From Aliicoccus persicus (GTDB lineage: Bacteria; Bacillota; Bacilli; Staphylococcales; Salinicoccaceae): a stretch of 64,000 bases of DNA. The stretch is taken from the NCBI RefSeq assembly GCF_900110815.1, contig NZ_FOIT01000001.1:417910-481909 (forward strand), read 5' to 3'. The notes below the pieces were generated by a model. That model saw only the letters and a program-made list of their open reading frames with translations. It did not search any database and was not told where the DNA came from. Numbering within the stretch: the first letter of the stretch is position 1; the number at the start of each line of letters is the position of its first letter. The translations under genes and the position numbers were made by a program. Of the stretch, positions 1 through 9,761 are shown in pieces.

Positions 1-1151
1 TTCTTTTTAATGTATGGTACACCCGATTCCTTAATCTGTGCTTCATTCATACCGACTGAAGCAACTTCTGGTTGTGTGTAAATACACTTTGGTACTGTGT
101 TGTAATCAAGCGTAATTGGCGATTGATCTGCCATATGATCTACTGCAATCAATCCTTCTTTAGTAGCCACGTGTGCCAATTGAAGATTACCGATCACATC
201 ACCTACTGCATAGATATGTTTGTCTTTCGTCTGGTAAAATTCATTCGTCACGATGAAGCCATTGTTCGTTTCAATTTTCGTGTTGTTCAGTCCAATGTCT
301 TCAGTGTTTGGACTTCTTCCAATTGAAACAAGTACTTTATCGAATTGTTTTGTCTCTTCTTCAAACGTGATCGATACACTACTCTCTTCTACTTTTACCG
401 TATCTTCAGATAAACCAAGTCCAATATGGAACGCAACGCCTTTGTCTGCTAATGCTTTTTGAAGGCGTTTTGAGACGTCTTTATCTTCTGCTGGAATCAA
501 TGATTTACCGGCTTCAATGACAGTGACATTCGCACCTAAATCCGTCATTAATGATGCGAATTCTAAACCGATAACCCCGCCTCCGATAATCGCAAGGTTT
601 TCTGGAATCGCTTCTAAATTCATCATATGGTCACTTGAGAGCACAACGTTTCCGTCAAATGGTAAGAATGGTAACTCACGTGGTTTAGAACCTGTTGCAA
701 TTAACACGTTGTTGTTAATTAGTATTTCAGCTTCTGCTTCTTCATCATTTGGGTTTTCAACAGCAACAGTACCTGCCATCGGTGAGAAAATAGATGGGCC
801 AAGAATACGTCCGTAGCCTTCAAATACATCTACACCATTTTTCTTCATCAATCCTTGAACACCTTTGAACATTTGATCGACAACGGCATTTTTTCGGTTG
901 ACGATATTTTCAATTGAAAATGACGGTGTGTAACTGTCCACACCGTATTTTTCTGCATCTTTCATGTAAGTAATGACTTCTGCTGATTTTAACATTGACT
1001 TCGTAGGGATACATCCGTTGTGGAGACATGTACCACCGAGTTTTTTACTCTCAACAATCGCCGTCTTCAATCCGTTTTTACTCGCTTTAATTGCTGCAAC
1101 ATAACCTGCCGTTCCGCCACCTAATATGACTAAATCATAATTATGAGCCAA
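1..1151 (-). CDS. lpdA: Dihydrolipoyl dehydrogenase (E3 of branched-chain keto-acid dehydrogenase), partial
   Basis: FAD/NAD disulfide oxidoreductase that reoxidises lipoyl groups, here most likely the E3 subunit of the branched-chain 2-oxoacid dehydrogenase complex. About 383 residues are present; the C-terminal dimerisation domain runs off the left edge. Visible features are the N-terminal FAD loop GGGTAG, the redox disulfide CLHNGC about 40 residues in, and near the edge the family segment CIYTQPEVASVG. The start is a TTG at 1149-1151, placed 8 nt behind a perfect GGAGG; no ATG fits. It is the fourth gene of ptb-bcd-buk-lpd, 12 nt after buk. The E1/E2 genes should lie beyond the left edge (inference). 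Confidence 0.93.
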   Translation of the reverse strand, partial: MAHNYDLVILGGGTAGYVAAIKASKNGLKTAIVESKKLGGTCLHNGCIPTKSMLKSAEVITYMKDAEKYGVDSYTPSFSIENIVNRKNAVVDQMFKGVQGLMKKNGVDVFEGYGRILGPSIFSPMAGTVAVENPNDEEAEAEILINNNVLIATGSKPRELPFLPFDGNVVLSSDHMMNLEAIPENLAIIGGGVIGLEFASLMTDLGANVTVIEAGKSLIPAEDKDVSKRLQKALADKGVAFHIGLGLSEDTVKVEESSVSITFEEETKQFDKVLVSIGRSPNTEDIGLNNTKIETNNGFIVTNEFYQTKDKHIYAVGDVIGNLQLAHVATKEGLIAVDHMADQSPITLDYNTVPKCIYTQPEVASVGMNEAQIKESGVPYIKK

Positions 1152-1163
1152 TATAACTGCCTC

Positions 1164-2228
1164 CTATTCATAGATCTTTGCTTCTTCTTCTTTCATGTAC
1201 ACGCGATACGCACCTTCTGCCAGTGCTTGCATTTCCTCTTCACCAGGGTAAACAGTAATGTCTGCAATAAATGAAATATACGGTTTTACGAGTTCCATCA
1301 AGTATTTGCTGTAAGCTAGTCCACCGGTAAAGATAATCTGGTCGACTTCACCTTTTAACACAGCGGCACGTGATGCAACTTCTTTTGCTAACTGTATCGC
1401 TAGCACTGAATAGATTTGTTCCGCATATTTGTCCCCTGATAGTGCTTTGTTCTCAAGTTCTAACGCATCTTGTGTATTCGCTAGAGATACAAATCCACCT
1501 TCTCTTGTCAGTAACTTATATGCATCATCATATGATAGGTTGTTCGATAACACATGTTTGATCATCAAGTCATTCGGGATTGAACCACTGCGTGTCGGGC
1601 TTAATGGACCTTCACCAGCAAGACCGTCGTTCACATCGATGACTTTACCTTTTCTATGTGCACCTACTGTAATGCCACCACCCATATGTGCAACGATTAC
1701 ATTAAGATCTTCATAGTTTTTATTGATTGTTTCTGCAAATTTACGCGCCACCGCTTTTTGATTCAGCGCATGGAAAATTGATTTTCTTTCGATACCTTTA
1801 ATACCTGTCATGCGAACTTCTTCAAGCAGTTCATCGACGACAACTGGGTCTGTAATCACTGCACTCACACCGATTGTTTCCTTGATGCGATGGGCAATAA
1901 TACCGCTTAAATTAGATGCGTGCTTGCCAAACTTTTCAGACGTTAAATCTTCCATCATTTTGTCATTGATCTCATACGTACCACCGGCAACAGGTTTTAA
2001 CAAGCCACCGCGTGCAGAGACAATATCGATATTTTGAATATCAAAGTTATTGTCTTTAAAAAATGCCATAATCGCATCATATCTTTGTTCTGTCTGATCG
2101 ATCAGTTCTAGAGATGTCACTTCTGTCGGATGTCTGAGCGTCGACTCAAATAGACATGTTTTATTTTCAAAAATTGCGACTTTTGTCGATGTTGAACCCA
2201 GGTTTAAGACAAGTATATGAATCCCCAA
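1164..2228 (-). CDS. buk: Butyrate kinase / branched-chain-fatty-acid kinase
   Basis: ASKHA-superfamily acyl kinase that converts (branched-chain) acyl phosphate plus ADP to the acid plus ATP, the substrate-level phosphorylation step of branched-chain keto-acid breakdown. The 354 residues match family length. The N-terminal phosphate loop NLGSTSTK, the central VAHMGGGITV and the adenosine-binding FTGGLAYSK are visible. It lies 5 nt downstream of bcd and 12 nt upstream of lpd, so it is translationally tied to the operon. Acetate kinase is a relative, but the operon partners ptb and bcd favour butyrate/isobutyrate/isovalerate as substrates. Confidence 0.93.
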   Translation of the reverse strand: MGIHILVLNLGSTSTKVAIFENKTCLFESTLRHPTEVTSLELIDQTEQRYDAIMAFFKDNNFDIQNIDIVSARGGLLKPVAGGTYEINDKMMEDLTSEKFGKHASNLSGIIAHRIKETIGVSAVITDPVVVDELLEEVRMTGIKGIERKSIFHALNQKAVARKFAETINKNYEDLNVIVAHMGGGITVGAHRKGKVIDVNDGLAGEGPLSPTRSGSIPNDLMIKHVLSNNLSYDDAYKLLTREGGFVSLANTQDALELENKALSGDKYAEQIYSVLAIQLAKEVASRAAVLKGEVDQIIFTGGLAYSKYLMELVKPYISFIADITVYPGEEEMQALAEGAYRVYMKEEEAKIYE

Positions 2229-2233
2229 AGGAA

Positions 2234-3328
2234 TTACCTCCTAGAAAGTGTGTGCATCGGATTTTGTAAAAATTTAGATTTTACATTTTTCATTGCTTCT
2301 AAACGTTCTTCAGCAAGTTTGTTCGCTGCAAATGCAGTTGAGATATTATCGCGTTTTGCAATATCAAAGATTTTACCCATTTGCTTGTAGATCCCTTTAA
2401 CTTTGTGTACAGCACGCTCTTCGTCGTAACCTTCAAGCTCATCAGATACGTTGATAACACCACCGCTGTTTACAACGAAATCTGGTGCATATAAAATCCC
2501 ACGTTCTTCTAACATTTCAGAATGCTTTTGTGTCGATGCAAGTTGGTTATTTGCAGCACCACATACCGCTTTAACTTTTAAACGAGGAATCGTGTCATCA
2601 TTTAAAGTTGCACCAAGCGCACATGGTGAATAGATATCAGCTTCAACATCATAGATGTCATCAACACCAACAGCTTCTGCACCAAAGTTATCCACTGCAC
2701 GTTGAACAGCTTCTTCATTAATATCTGTAACGATTAATTTTGCACCTTCTTTGTGTAAGTACTCACACACTGCATATGCAACTGTACCGACACCTTGAAC
2801 AGCAATTGTACGATTTTTTAATGAATCTGTACCAAACACTTCTTGTGCTGTGCGTTTCATCGCCATGTAAACACCTAATGCAGTTTTCGGAGATGGGTTA
2901 CCACTTGAACCATAAGACTCACTAATACCCGTTACATATGGTGTTTCTAAGTAGATATTGTCCATATCTTGTACTGTCGTATTAACGTCTTCTGCTGTAA
3001 TGTAGCGTCCGTTTAAGCTGTGTACAAAGCGACCAAAAGCTCTAAATAATTCTTCTGATTTAATTTCTTTAGGATCTCCGATAATCACCGCTTTACCCCC
3101 ACCGATATTTAATCCAGCAGCAGCATTTTTATAAGTCATACCACGTGCTAAACGAAGTACATCTGTGATTGCTTCTTCTTCCGTTTCATAGTTCCAAAAA
3201 CGCGTACCACCAAGTGCTGGACCAAGCGTCGTATCGTGAATACAAATAATCGCTTTTAATCCAGTCGCTTTGTCTTGGCAAAATACTAACTGTTCATAAT
3301 CGTGGTGTTCCATTTTTTCAAAAATCAT
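2234..3328 (-). CDS. bcd: Leucine/valine dehydrogenase (Glu/Leu/Phe/Val dehydrogenase family)
   Basis: NAD-dependent oxidative deaminase of leucine, valine and isoleucine to 2-oxo acids, feeding the keto-acid dehydrogenase. It has 364 residues, as in Bacillus Bcd/Ldh. Visible are the glycine-rich substrate segment GGTRFW, the catalytic-lysine segment NIGGGKAVI, and the Rossmann motif [15 protein letters not shown] near residue 180. The start has a good ribosome site (AGGAG about 8 nt upstream). It is second in the operon, 32 nt after ptb. Glutamate dehydrogenase is less likely because of the short length and the operon context. Confidence 0.93.
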   Translation of the reverse strand: MIFEKMEHHDYEQLVFCQDKATGLKAIICIHDTTLGPALGGTRFWNYETEEEAITDVLRLARGMTYKNAAAGLNIGGGKAVIIGDPKEIKSEELFRAFGRFVHSLNGRYITAEDVNTTVQDMDNIYLETPYVTGISESYGSSGNPSPKTALGVYMAMKRTAQEVFGTDSLKNRTIAVQGVGTVAYAVCEYLHKEGAKLIVTDINEEAVQRAVDNFGAEAVGVDDIYDVEADIYSPCALGATLNDDTIPRLKVKAVCGAANNQLASTQKHSEMLEERGILYAPDFVVNSGGVINVSDELEGYDEERAVHKVKGIYKQMGKIFDIAKRDNISTAFAANKLAEERLEAMKNVKSKFLQNPMHTLSRR

Positions 3329-3360
3329 TGTTCATTCTCCTTTATATTTTAAGATTGATT

Positions 3361-4251
3361 TTATATATTATTCATTGCTAATTTAATCGATAAATATTTC
3401 ACTTCACTTGAATCCGCACGTGATGTTAAAACGATTGGTACTTTTGCACCAACAATCATCGCTGCAACTTTTGCATTTGCGGAGTACACGAGTGACTTAT
3501 AAAGCACATTACCTGCATCTAGTGCTGGTGCAATCAAAATATCTGCATCACCAGCAACTGGACTATCCAGCCCCTTAATTTCCGCAGCAGACTTAGAAAT
3601 CGCAAGATCATATTGCAATGGACCATCAATTACTAAATCTTCATTGTTATTAAAATGAGTTTTCAATTCATCGGCATCCACTGTCGATTGAATTTTTGGA
3701 TTCACTTTTTCAACTGCACTAAGAAGCGCAACTTTTGGCGTCTTCATACCTATCTTATGTCCAACTTCAACCGCATTTTCAATGATTGCTTTTTTCTGTT
3801 CGACAGTCGGTGCAATATTCATTGCACAATCTGTAATTAAGACAGCTTTGTCATAATTCGGAAGATCAAACAGTGCAACATGACTAAGTACAGGTTTTTC
3901 AATAAGATTGTGTTTTTTGTTTAATACTTCTTTAAGAATAACAGATGTTGAAACCATGCCCTTCATCAGCATGTGTGCTTCATTAGAAGCGACTAATCCA
4001 ACAGCAATTTCAGCAGCCTCAACATCAGACGCTGCGTGATGAATTTTAATTCTATCGCTTTGTATGAGTGATGCATCTAAAGATTCTAACAAATGCACTA
4101 ATTTTTCTTGGTCATCTACTAAATGAAACGTCATGGTGCTCTCTTGATAGAGTTGATACAATGGGTTCAATACGTCCATGTCTGCGGCTTTACAAACCGA
4201 AAGCGCTATCATTTGTGTAGATGTGACACTGATATATTCATTAAATTTCAT
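3361..4251 (-). CDS. ptb: Phosphate butyryltransferase
   Basis: Phosphotransbutyrylase-family enzyme that exchanges CoA for phosphate on butyryl- or branched-chain acyl-CoA, handing the acyl phosphate to Buk. It has 296 residues, the usual family size. The segments LMKGMVST and LLSAVEKVNP and the C-terminal DILIAPALDAGN stretch are typical of the PTA/PTB family. It is the first gene of the leftward operon, preceded by AAGGAGGTC. A CodY-like box lies about 70 bp upstream, so repression during branched-chain amino acid excess is plausible (inference). Confidence 0.92.
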   Translation of the reverse strand: MKFNEYISVTSTQMIALSVCKAADMDVLNPLYQLYQESTMTFHLVDDQEKLVHLLESLDASLIQSDRIKIHHAASDVEAAEIAVGLVASNEAHMLMKGMVSTSVILKEVLNKKHNLIEKPVLSHVALFDLPNYDKAVLITDCAMNIAPTVEQKKAIIENAVEVGHKIGMKTPKVALLSAVEKVNPKIQSTVDADELKTHFNNNEDLVIDGPLQYDLAISKSAAEIKGLDSPVAGDADILIAPALDAGNVLYKSLVYSANAKVAAMIVGAKVPIVLTSRADSSEVKYLSIKLAMNNI

Positions 4252-4318
4252 TCAATGACCTCCTTACACACATTATACATAAGTCTAAATAAATTTATAT
4301 ATATTCTATTAAACGTGG

Positions 4319-4333
4319 AATATTCTAAAAATT
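4319..4333 (-). promoter_or_regulatory. CodY-like operator upstream of ptb-bcd-buk-lpd
   Basis: The 15-mer AATATTCTAAAAATT differs at two positions from the CodY consensus AATTTTCWGAAAATT. It lies in the divergent gap between ptb (-) and the DUF2627 gene (+), about 70 nt upstream of the ptb start. CodY repression of branched-chain amino acid catabolism is established in Firmicutes; binding here is inferred. Confidence 0.55.
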
Positions 4334-4350
4334 CATGAATTGCAAATTAT

Positions 4351-4379
4351 TTTACGTGTAACCTATGATTGTTTATAAT
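4351..4379 (+). promoter_or_regulatory. Promoter of the DUF2627 gene
   Basis: A -35 TTTACG (4/6) and a perfect -10 TATAAT are separated by 17 nt, with the start codon 20 nt further on. Confidence 0.6.
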
Positions 4380-4398
4380 ATTTAAAGAGGTGTACACA

Positions 4399-4641
4399 AT
4401 GAAAAAGTTTATAGCCTTAATGCTCCTTGTTATTCCAGTAATCATTGCAGGTATTGGTATAAAACTCATTCGAGATAGTATGTTTGGAATCATCAATGAT
4501 CCCTTCACTGTCGTATATATGCAGTTTATTATCGGTGTAATTCTTATGATGCTCGGTATATGGTTTGTTGCCGGTTATATCATGAATCGAGAAAATAAAC
4601 ATAAGCGTTTAAAGGAATCTTTAAGAAAAAAGAATAATTAA
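4399..4641 (+). CDS. DUF2627 family small membrane protein
   Basis: An 80-residue membrane protein of unknown function with two hydrophobic helices (about residues 3-20 and 36-58) and a very basic C-terminal tail. It matches the DUF2627 (Bacillus YqzF) pattern, including the segment GIKLIRDSMFGI. In Bacillus the family is also encoded beside the branched-chain keto-acid genes. The ATG at 4399 is chosen because AAAGAGGTG lies 6-8 nt ahead; an upstream in-frame ATG at 4369 lies within the promoter and is unlikely. It is transcribed alone and ends at the compound hairpin 4650-4738. Confidence 0.8.
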   Translation: MKKFIALMLLVIPVIIAGIGIKLIRDSMFGIINDPFTVVYMQFIIGVILMMLGIWFVAGYIMNRENKHKRLKESLRKKNN

Positions 4642-4649
4642 CCCATATT

Positions 4650-4738
4650 AAAAAAGCATGCTTACTTTCCTGGGGCGTCGCGTGAGCCTGTAGTCTCACT
4701 GCAGACGCTACCCGCCTAGGAGTTAAGCATGCTTTTTT
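4650..4738. terminator. Long compound hairpin, bidirectional terminator between convergent genes
   Basis: Outer arms of 15 bp at 4650-4664 and 4724-4738 (A-run, AAGCATGCTTA and its complement, T-run) enclose a 59-nt GC-rich interior. The interior itself pairs: CCTGGG with CCTAGG, GCGTC with GACGC, GTGAG with CTCAC. A-runs and T-runs on both sides fit termination of both the DUF2627 gene (+) and recN (-). It is far larger than the simple terminators elsewhere in the window. Confidence 0.75.
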
Positions 4739-4768
4739 ATATTATATCTCAGTATCATATTTAAGTTT

Positions 4769-6427
4769 TTAGAATTTTTCAATCAATGACAAAGCATTCT
4801 GCCTCGCCTCATCTGTAATGTTATTGCCGCTTAATATTCTAGCAATTTCTTCAATATGATCATCATGCCCTAAATATTTAGCAACAGAAACAGTACGATT
4901 ATCTTCAACTGTCTTATCCACGAACAAATGATGGTCTGCACTCGCAACCGTTTGTGCTAAATGACTAATGACGATTGTTTGCATATGTTCTGATATCTGT
5001 TTCATACGCGTCGCCATCTTACTCGCAACAACACCACTTACTCCTGAATCGATTTCATCTAAGATGAGCAACGAATGATCATTATACTGAGAGAAAATCG
5101 TCTGGAACGATAACATGACACGGGATAGTTCACCACCAGAAGCGACATCATTTAGTGGTTTTAATGGTTCACCTAAATTTGGTGAAAAATTAAATGTAAT
5201 TTGAGATATACCGCTCGAACTGAACTTACCTCTTGTGACATCAATTTCAAATCGTGCATGTGTGATATCCAGTGTTTTTAATATCTCAATCACTTTTTCT
5301 TCTAACTGATGCTTATGCTTTAGGCGATATGCGTGTAATTTTTCTCCATATGTTTCAGTTTCATTATAGAGACAATCCTTTTCTTTAACGAGATTACTCA
5401 TTGACTCTGTAATATTTTCAAGTGAGTAAATGTCATTCCTTAACTCTTCTCTATATTCAATCAATTCATCGAATGTCTTATTATGTTTTCTTTTTAAACG
5501 ATTGATTTCTTGCAATTGTTGTTGTATTTCATTTAATCGAGTACGATCAAAATCCATACTGCTTAAGCTATCTGAAACTTTTAGCTCTAAATCGTTCAGC
5601 GTATAATATGCAGCTTCTATCGTTTTAAAATAAGCTTCATAGTCTTGATCAAATGGCACGAGGTCCATCAGTTTTTCTTGAATGTCAAATAGCATCGTGT
5701 TCGGAGAATTTTCTTGAGAGAATTTCTCCTTAATGTTTTCTAAACTCATAGAGATCTTTTCGAAATTATTTAAATAATGAAGTTCTTCTTCTAGTCTCTC
5801 CTCACTATTTTCTTCCAGTTCAAGTGCTTCGATTTCCGATAAATACGATTTATAAATATCAATCTGTTCGATGCGTGTCTTATTCTTTTGCTCAAGATCA
5901 AGCAACTTATTGTGGACTTGTTTAAAGGATTGATAGCTCTCTACATACTTTTTGTAGTCGTCTAGCGCTTCAAGTTCAATAAATTTATCTAAATAGTAGC
6001 GTTGACGCTTGTTATCGAGCATCGTCAAGTGACTGCCTTGCGAGTGAATAATCATCACTTCATTCATAATGTCCCTAAGTGCTGTTAATGTAACAACTTT
6101 TGAGTTGATTTTAATCATGCTCTTACGAGATGGTAGTATCTCTCGTCTGACGATACACAACTCATCTACTGGAATATCATGACGTCGAAAAAGTGCATCC
6201 AACTTTGCCGTTTCAGGCAAGTCAAATACACCTTCTATTACCGAGCGGTCTGTATCATATCGGATATCATCCGTCGATGCTCGTTTACCATATAAATATT
6301 TTATCGTTTCAATTATCATCGATTTACCGGCACCTGAACTACCAGAAATGACGGTTAAACCTTGATTGAAATCTAACTCTAAATGTTTTAAAACTGCAAA
6401 GTTCTTAATAGATAAATTCAATAACAC
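4769..6427 (-). CDS. recN: DNA repair protein RecN
   Basis: SMC-like ATPase that gathers DNA ends at double-strand breaks before RecA action. The 552 residues carry Walker A GSSGAGKS near residue 33, a long central coiled coil (about 150-370), the ABC signature ASGGELSR near 430 and Walker B LLILDEIDSG near 457. It follows argR with a gap of about 20 nt; the argR-recN pairing is conserved in Bacillota. The start ATG is weakly preceded by a GGTG-type ribosome site. Confidence 0.95.
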   Translation of the reverse strand: MLLNLSIKNFAVLKHLELDFNQGLTVISGSSGAGKSMIIETIKYLYGKRASTDDIRYDTDRSVIEGVFDLPETAKLDALFRRHDIPVDELCIVRREILPSRKSMIKINSKVVTLTALRDIMNEVMIIHSQGSHLTMLDNKRQRYYLDKFIELEALDDYKKYVESYQSFKQVHNKLLDLEQKNKTRIEQIDIYKSYLSEIEALELEENSEERLEEELHYLNNFEKISMSLENIKEKFSQENSPNTMLFDIQEKLMDLVPFDQDYEAYFKTIEAAYYTLNDLELKVSDSLSSMDFDRTRLNEIQQQLQEINRLKRKHNKTFDELIEYREELRNDIYSLENITESMSNLVKEKDCLYNETETYGEKLHAYRLKHKHQLEEKVIEILKTLDITHARFEIDVTRGKFSSSGISQITFNFSPNLGEPLKPLNDVASGGELSRVMLSFQTIFSQYNDHSLLILDEIDSGVSGVVASKMATRMKQISEHMQTIVISHLAQTVASADHHLFVDKTVEDNRTVSVAKYLGHDDHIEEIARILSGNNITDEARQNALSLIEKF

Positions 6428-6448
6428 TCGAACACACCCGCTAGTTTT

Positions 6449-6901
6449 CTAAATTAAATTAAAGATCTTTTCTTTAATTATCTGTTGTGATTCGTCATCT
6501 TTACAAATGATTAAGCATGTGTCATCTCCACAGATCGTTCCAATTACTTCTTCCCATTCTAACTGGTCAATAATCGCACCGATCGATTGCGCGTTACCAG
6601 GCAATGTTTTAAGCACAAGTAAATTATTTGCTGTGTCTAACTTGACGAAAGAGTCCATTAAGTAGCGTCCAAGCTTTTCAAGTGGATGGTACTTTCTATC
6701 CTTCGGTAAACTGTATACATATGTGCTGTTTGGTGTCGGGACTTTGATCAGTTGTAATTCTTTAATGTCACGTGAAATGGTCGCTTGTGTCACATTAAAG
6801 TTGTACTCATTTAACTTATCCACGAGTTCTTCTTGCGTTTCAATTTTGTTGTTACTGATAATTTCTCTAATTTTAATTTGTCTAATTGATTTATTGGACA
6901 T
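6449..6901 (-). CDS. argR: Arginine repressor ArgR/AhrC
   Basis: Arginine-sensing hexameric regulator of arginine synthesis and breakdown. It has 150 residues: an N-terminal winged helix (residues 1-70, with the recognition segment [12 protein letters not shown]) and a C-terminal oligomerisation/arginine-binding domain containing [22 protein letters not shown] ribosome site precedes the ATG. An ARG-box-like palindrome lies directly upstream, suggesting autoregulation. recN follows about 20 nt downstream. Confidence 0.94.
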   Translation of the reverse strand: MSNKSIRQIKIREIISNNKIETQEELVDKLNEYNFNVTQATISRDIKELQLIKVPTPNSTYVYSLPKDRKYHPLEKLGRYLMDSFVKLDTANNLLVLKTLPGNAQSIGAIIDQLEWEEVIGTICGDDTCLIICKDDESQQIIKEKIFNLI

Positions 6902-6916
6902 ATTGTCATCCCCTAG

Positions 6917-6936
6917 TTACGAATATTTATTCAAAT
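6917..6936 (-). promoter_or_regulatory. ARG-box-like operator upstream of argR
   Basis: Read on the minus strand the site contains TGAATAAATATTC, matching the core of Bacillus/E. coli ARG boxes (TGAATwwwwATTCA). It lies 16-35 nt upstream of the argR start codon, where binding would block transcription initiation. Confidence 0.55.
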
Positions 6937-6962
6937 ATAACATATAAATTCTTTTTATGCAT

Positions 6963-6993
6963 AAAAAATCACTTATAAGTACCCTTATAAGTG
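6963..6993 (-). terminator. Terminator of the dxs-tlyA transcript
   Basis: A perfect 10-bp stem (CACTTATAAG / CTTATAAGTG) with a 4-nt loop is followed, on the minus strand, by ATTTTTT. It sits just after the tlyA stop codon. Confidence 0.85.
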
Positions 6994-6996
6994 AAA

Positions 6997-7779
6997 TTAT
7001 ACAGTATTTATGATAATTTCATTAGAAATTGATGAATAATCATTGCTTTTGAATTCTGCAAACACTAAATATTCAATATTTCCTTTACTTCCTTTAATTG
7101 GTGATTGTCTCAGCCCAAGTACGGTATAACCGCATTCTTCTAAATGATCAACGACTCTTTGAATGACATTGATATGTGTTTCTTTGGAAGTAATTATGCC
7201 ACCAGATTCAGCTTCTTCTAAATATGATTCGAATTGGGGCTTTATAAGTCCAATCAGTATAAACTGGTGGTTAAATAATTTATTAATATGGTTAATGATT
7301 GGCACAATGGATGTAAATGATACATCAATTGTGATTAAATCAGGCTGTACTGAAAAATCTTCATACACCGTACCCTTAAAGTTTGTCTGTTCCATGACAG
7401 TTACACGCGGATCAATTCTTAACTTGTAATCAAGTTGATTTGTGCCAACATCTACGGCGTATACATGTGCTGCTTGATGTTTTAGTGCACAGTCAGTAAA
7501 GCCACCCGTAGAACTTCCAATATCGATAACACATTTATTAGAGAGATCGAGTGAAAACTCTTTGATTGCATGTTCGAGCTTAATCCCACCACGTGACACA
7601 TATTGTTTCATATTACGAAAACGTATATCTGCCTTTGCTGGATGAATCATTTCAGACGGTTTATAAATCGGCGCATTGTTATTTAAAACTTGTCCAGCCA
7701 TTATATAGCGCTGAATTTCATCAATGGTTCCAATATTGAAGTGAGAATGAATGTACTCATCAACTCTAATTTTCTTCAT
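6997..7779 (-). CDS. tlyA: TlyA family rRNA 2'-O-methyltransferase / hemolysin-like protein
   Basis: S4-domain (residues about 4-60) plus FtsJ-like SAM methyltransferase (about 60-250), 260 residues. The SAM motif [12 protein letters not shown] near residue 85 and the motif IDVSF are present. Actinobacterial TlyA 2'-O-methylates rRNA; whether the Bacillota YqxC branch has the same activity is not settled by the sequence. Its start overlaps the dxs end by 14 nt, so the two are co-translated. The order ispA-dxs-tlyA-argR-recN is as in Bacillus. Confidence 0.88.
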   Translation of the reverse strand: MKKIRVDEYIHSHFNIGTIDEIQRYIMAGQVLNNNAPIYKPSEMIHPAKADIRFRNMKQYVSRGGIKLEHAIKEFSLDLSNKCVIDIGSSTGGFTDCALKHQAAHVYAVDVGTNQLDYKLRIDPRVTVMEQTNFKGTVYEDFSVQPDLITIDVSFTSIVPIINHINKLFNHQFILIGLIKPQFESYLEEAESGGIITSKETHINVIQRVVDHLEECGYTVLGLRQSPIKGSKGNIEYLVFAEFKSNDYSSISNEIIINTV

Positions 7780-9649
7780 TGTCTTGGTTTACCATTTCTT
7801 TTGCTTTGGCATAAATGTTATCAAATGAAATGCCAATATCATCGAGTAACTCATTGACGTTACCATGTTCGATGTATTCATTACCGATACCGATACGTTC
7901 GATTGAATTTTTGTAATTGTTATCCAACATAAACGATCCAATCATGCTGCCAAGTCCACCTTCAAGCATACTCTCTTCTACAACTAAAATCGGTTGGTTT
8001 TTCTGACCGAGTTCATGAAGCATTGATTCGTCGATCGGTTTAATAAATCGTGCATTAACCACATTGATGTTTATGTTTTCTTTCTTAAATGCATCAGCCA
8101 CATCTTGTACGAGTTCTAATGTTGGGCCAAATGATACGATTGTCAGTGCATCACCTTCGGATATATTTTCCCATTTACCGAGTTCTAATGGTGGATAAGT
8201 GACTTCGTCATCGATGCCATTTACATTACCTCTCGGATATCTAAGCGCAATTGGACCATCATGATTAAATGCAAGTTCAATCATTTGGCTGGCTTCTCTT
8301 TCATCTTTTGGCATCATCAGGACCATGTTTGGTAACGGCGTGATGAAACTGATATCAAATATACCTTGGTGTGTTTCTCCATCAGCACCTACTAACCCAC
8401 TCCTGTCAATACCGATAAATACATTTAAATTTTGACGATCGACATCATGTAATAATTGGTCATAGCCACGTTGTAAAAACGTAGAATAAATCGCCAAATA
8501 TGGTTTCATTCCTGCTGCTGCTAAACCTGCACTCATCGTAATCGCGTGTTGCTCCGCAATACCAACATCAAAGAATCGTTCAGGATACGTACGTGCAAAG
8601 TTTGTCAGCTTACTGCCCACCGGCATCGCTGGCGTGACAGCAACGATTCTTTCGTCTTCGTGTGCATGTGAAAGCACTGTATTTGAAACGAACTCGCTCC
8701 AAGAGACTGTAGATTTACCACCAAGTACTTCTCCAGTTTCGATCTTATATGGTCCTAACCCATGCCATGTTCCGATTTCATCTGTCTCTGCATGTGTATA
8801 ACCTTTACCTTTTTTCGTCACGACATGAACGAGTACTGGCCCTTTAAAATCCTTCGCATTTTTTAATGCAGTATCTAACTCTTCGTAATCATGACCATCA
8901 ACTGGTCCTAAATATTTGATGCCGAGTTCTTCAAAGAATACACCTTCAACAAATAAGTACTTAAAACTGTCTTTTACGCGATCGACGATATCTCTTAATT
9001 TAGCCCCCACTTGTGGTACATTCTCAATCATCTCTTCAAAATCATATTTGGCACGATTATAGCTCACATTCGAGCGAATACGTCCAAGCATATTGTGCAT
9101 TGCACCGACGTTTGGTGCGATACTCATTTCATTATCATTAAGAATAATTATCATTGGCGTCCGCTCGGAGCCGATATTATTTAACGCTTCAAGCGCCATT
9201 CCACCTGTTAATGCACCGTCACCAATAATTGGTACGACATAATGATCTTCCTTTTTAATATCTCGAGCAAGCGCCATACCCATCGCTGCCGAAAGTGACG
9301 TCGAACTATGTCCGGCTTCCCAAACATCGTGTTCTGATTCCCGCATCTTCGGAAATCCACATAGTCCTTTATATTGACGTAACGTATCGAATTCATTGAT
9401 ACGTCCTGTTAAAATTTTATGAATATATGCCTGATGTCCGACATCAAACAAAATTTTATCTTCTGGACTGTTAAAATGCTTGTGTAAGGCAATTGTCAGT
9501 TCTACAACGCCAAGATTTGCACCGATATGTCCACCTGTTTTTGAACATGATTCTATAAGAAAAGCACGTATGTCTGCACTTAGCTTTTCTAATTGTTCTG
9601 TATTCATGTCTTCTAAAAAATCAGGGTTTGTTATTTCGTGAATATTCAT
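7766..9649 (-). CDS. dxs: 1-deoxy-D-xylulose-5-phosphate synthase
   Basis: Thiamine-diphosphate enzyme joining pyruvate and glyceraldehyde 3-phosphate, the first step of the MEP isoprenoid pathway. The protein has about 627 residues. The ThDP motif [16 protein letters not shown], the KGKGYTHAE segment, and the transketolase pyrimidine-binding segment [16 protein letters not shown] are visible. The ATG at 9647-9649 is chosen over the one two codons earlier because AAAGGA then sits 9 nt away. Its presence with ispG and ispH in this window shows a MEP rather than mevalonate route. A TATAAT lies about 30 nt upstream of the gene. Confidence 0.95.
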   Translation of the reverse strand: MNIHEITNPDFLEDMNTEQLEKLSADIRAFLIESCSKTGGHIGANLGVVELTIALHKHFNSPEDKILFDVGHQAYIHKILTGRINEFDTLRQYKGLCGFPKMRESEHDVWEAGHSSTSLSAAMGMALARDIKKEDHYVVPIIGDGALTGGMALEALNNIGSERTPMIIILNDNEMSIAPNVGAMHNMLGRIRSNVSYNRAKYDFEEMIENVPQVGAKLRDIVDRVKDSFKYLFVEGVFFEELGIKYLGPVDGHDYEELDTALKNAKDFKGPVLVHVVTKKGKGYTHAETDEIGTWHGLGPYKIETGEVLGGKSTVSWSEFVSNTVLSHAHEDERIVAVTPAMPVGSKLTNFARTYPERFFDVGIAEQHAITMSAGLAAAGMKPYLAIYSTFLQRGYDQLLHDVDRQNLNVFIGIDRSGLVGADGETHQGIFDISFITPLPNMVLMMPKDEREASQMIELAFNHDGPIALRYPRGNVNGIDDEVTYPPLELGKWENISEGDALTIVSFGPTLELVQDVADAFKKENININVVNARFIKPIDESMLHELGQKNQPILVVEESMLEGGLGSMIGSFMLDNNYKNSIERIGIGNEYIEHGNVNELLDDIGISFDNIYAKAKEMVNQDNEEN

Positions 9650-9761
9650 TCCCATCCGTCCTTTTAATTACTAAACTTAATTATAACAAATCAACCCATA
9701 CAAAAAAATAAAATAATCATGTAATCTTAACTTGTAAAAAATTACGATAACTATTTTATCT

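Noticed and set aside
4417-4602. 61-residue frame antisense to the DUF2627 gene
   Set aside because: The plus-strand reading has promoter, ribosome site and a family pattern; the antisense frame has none.
9656-9761. Terminator between ispA and dxs
   Set aside because: The gap contains GTAA/TTAC-type short complements only; no stable stem with T-run was found, though a TATAAT near 9680 could serve dxs.
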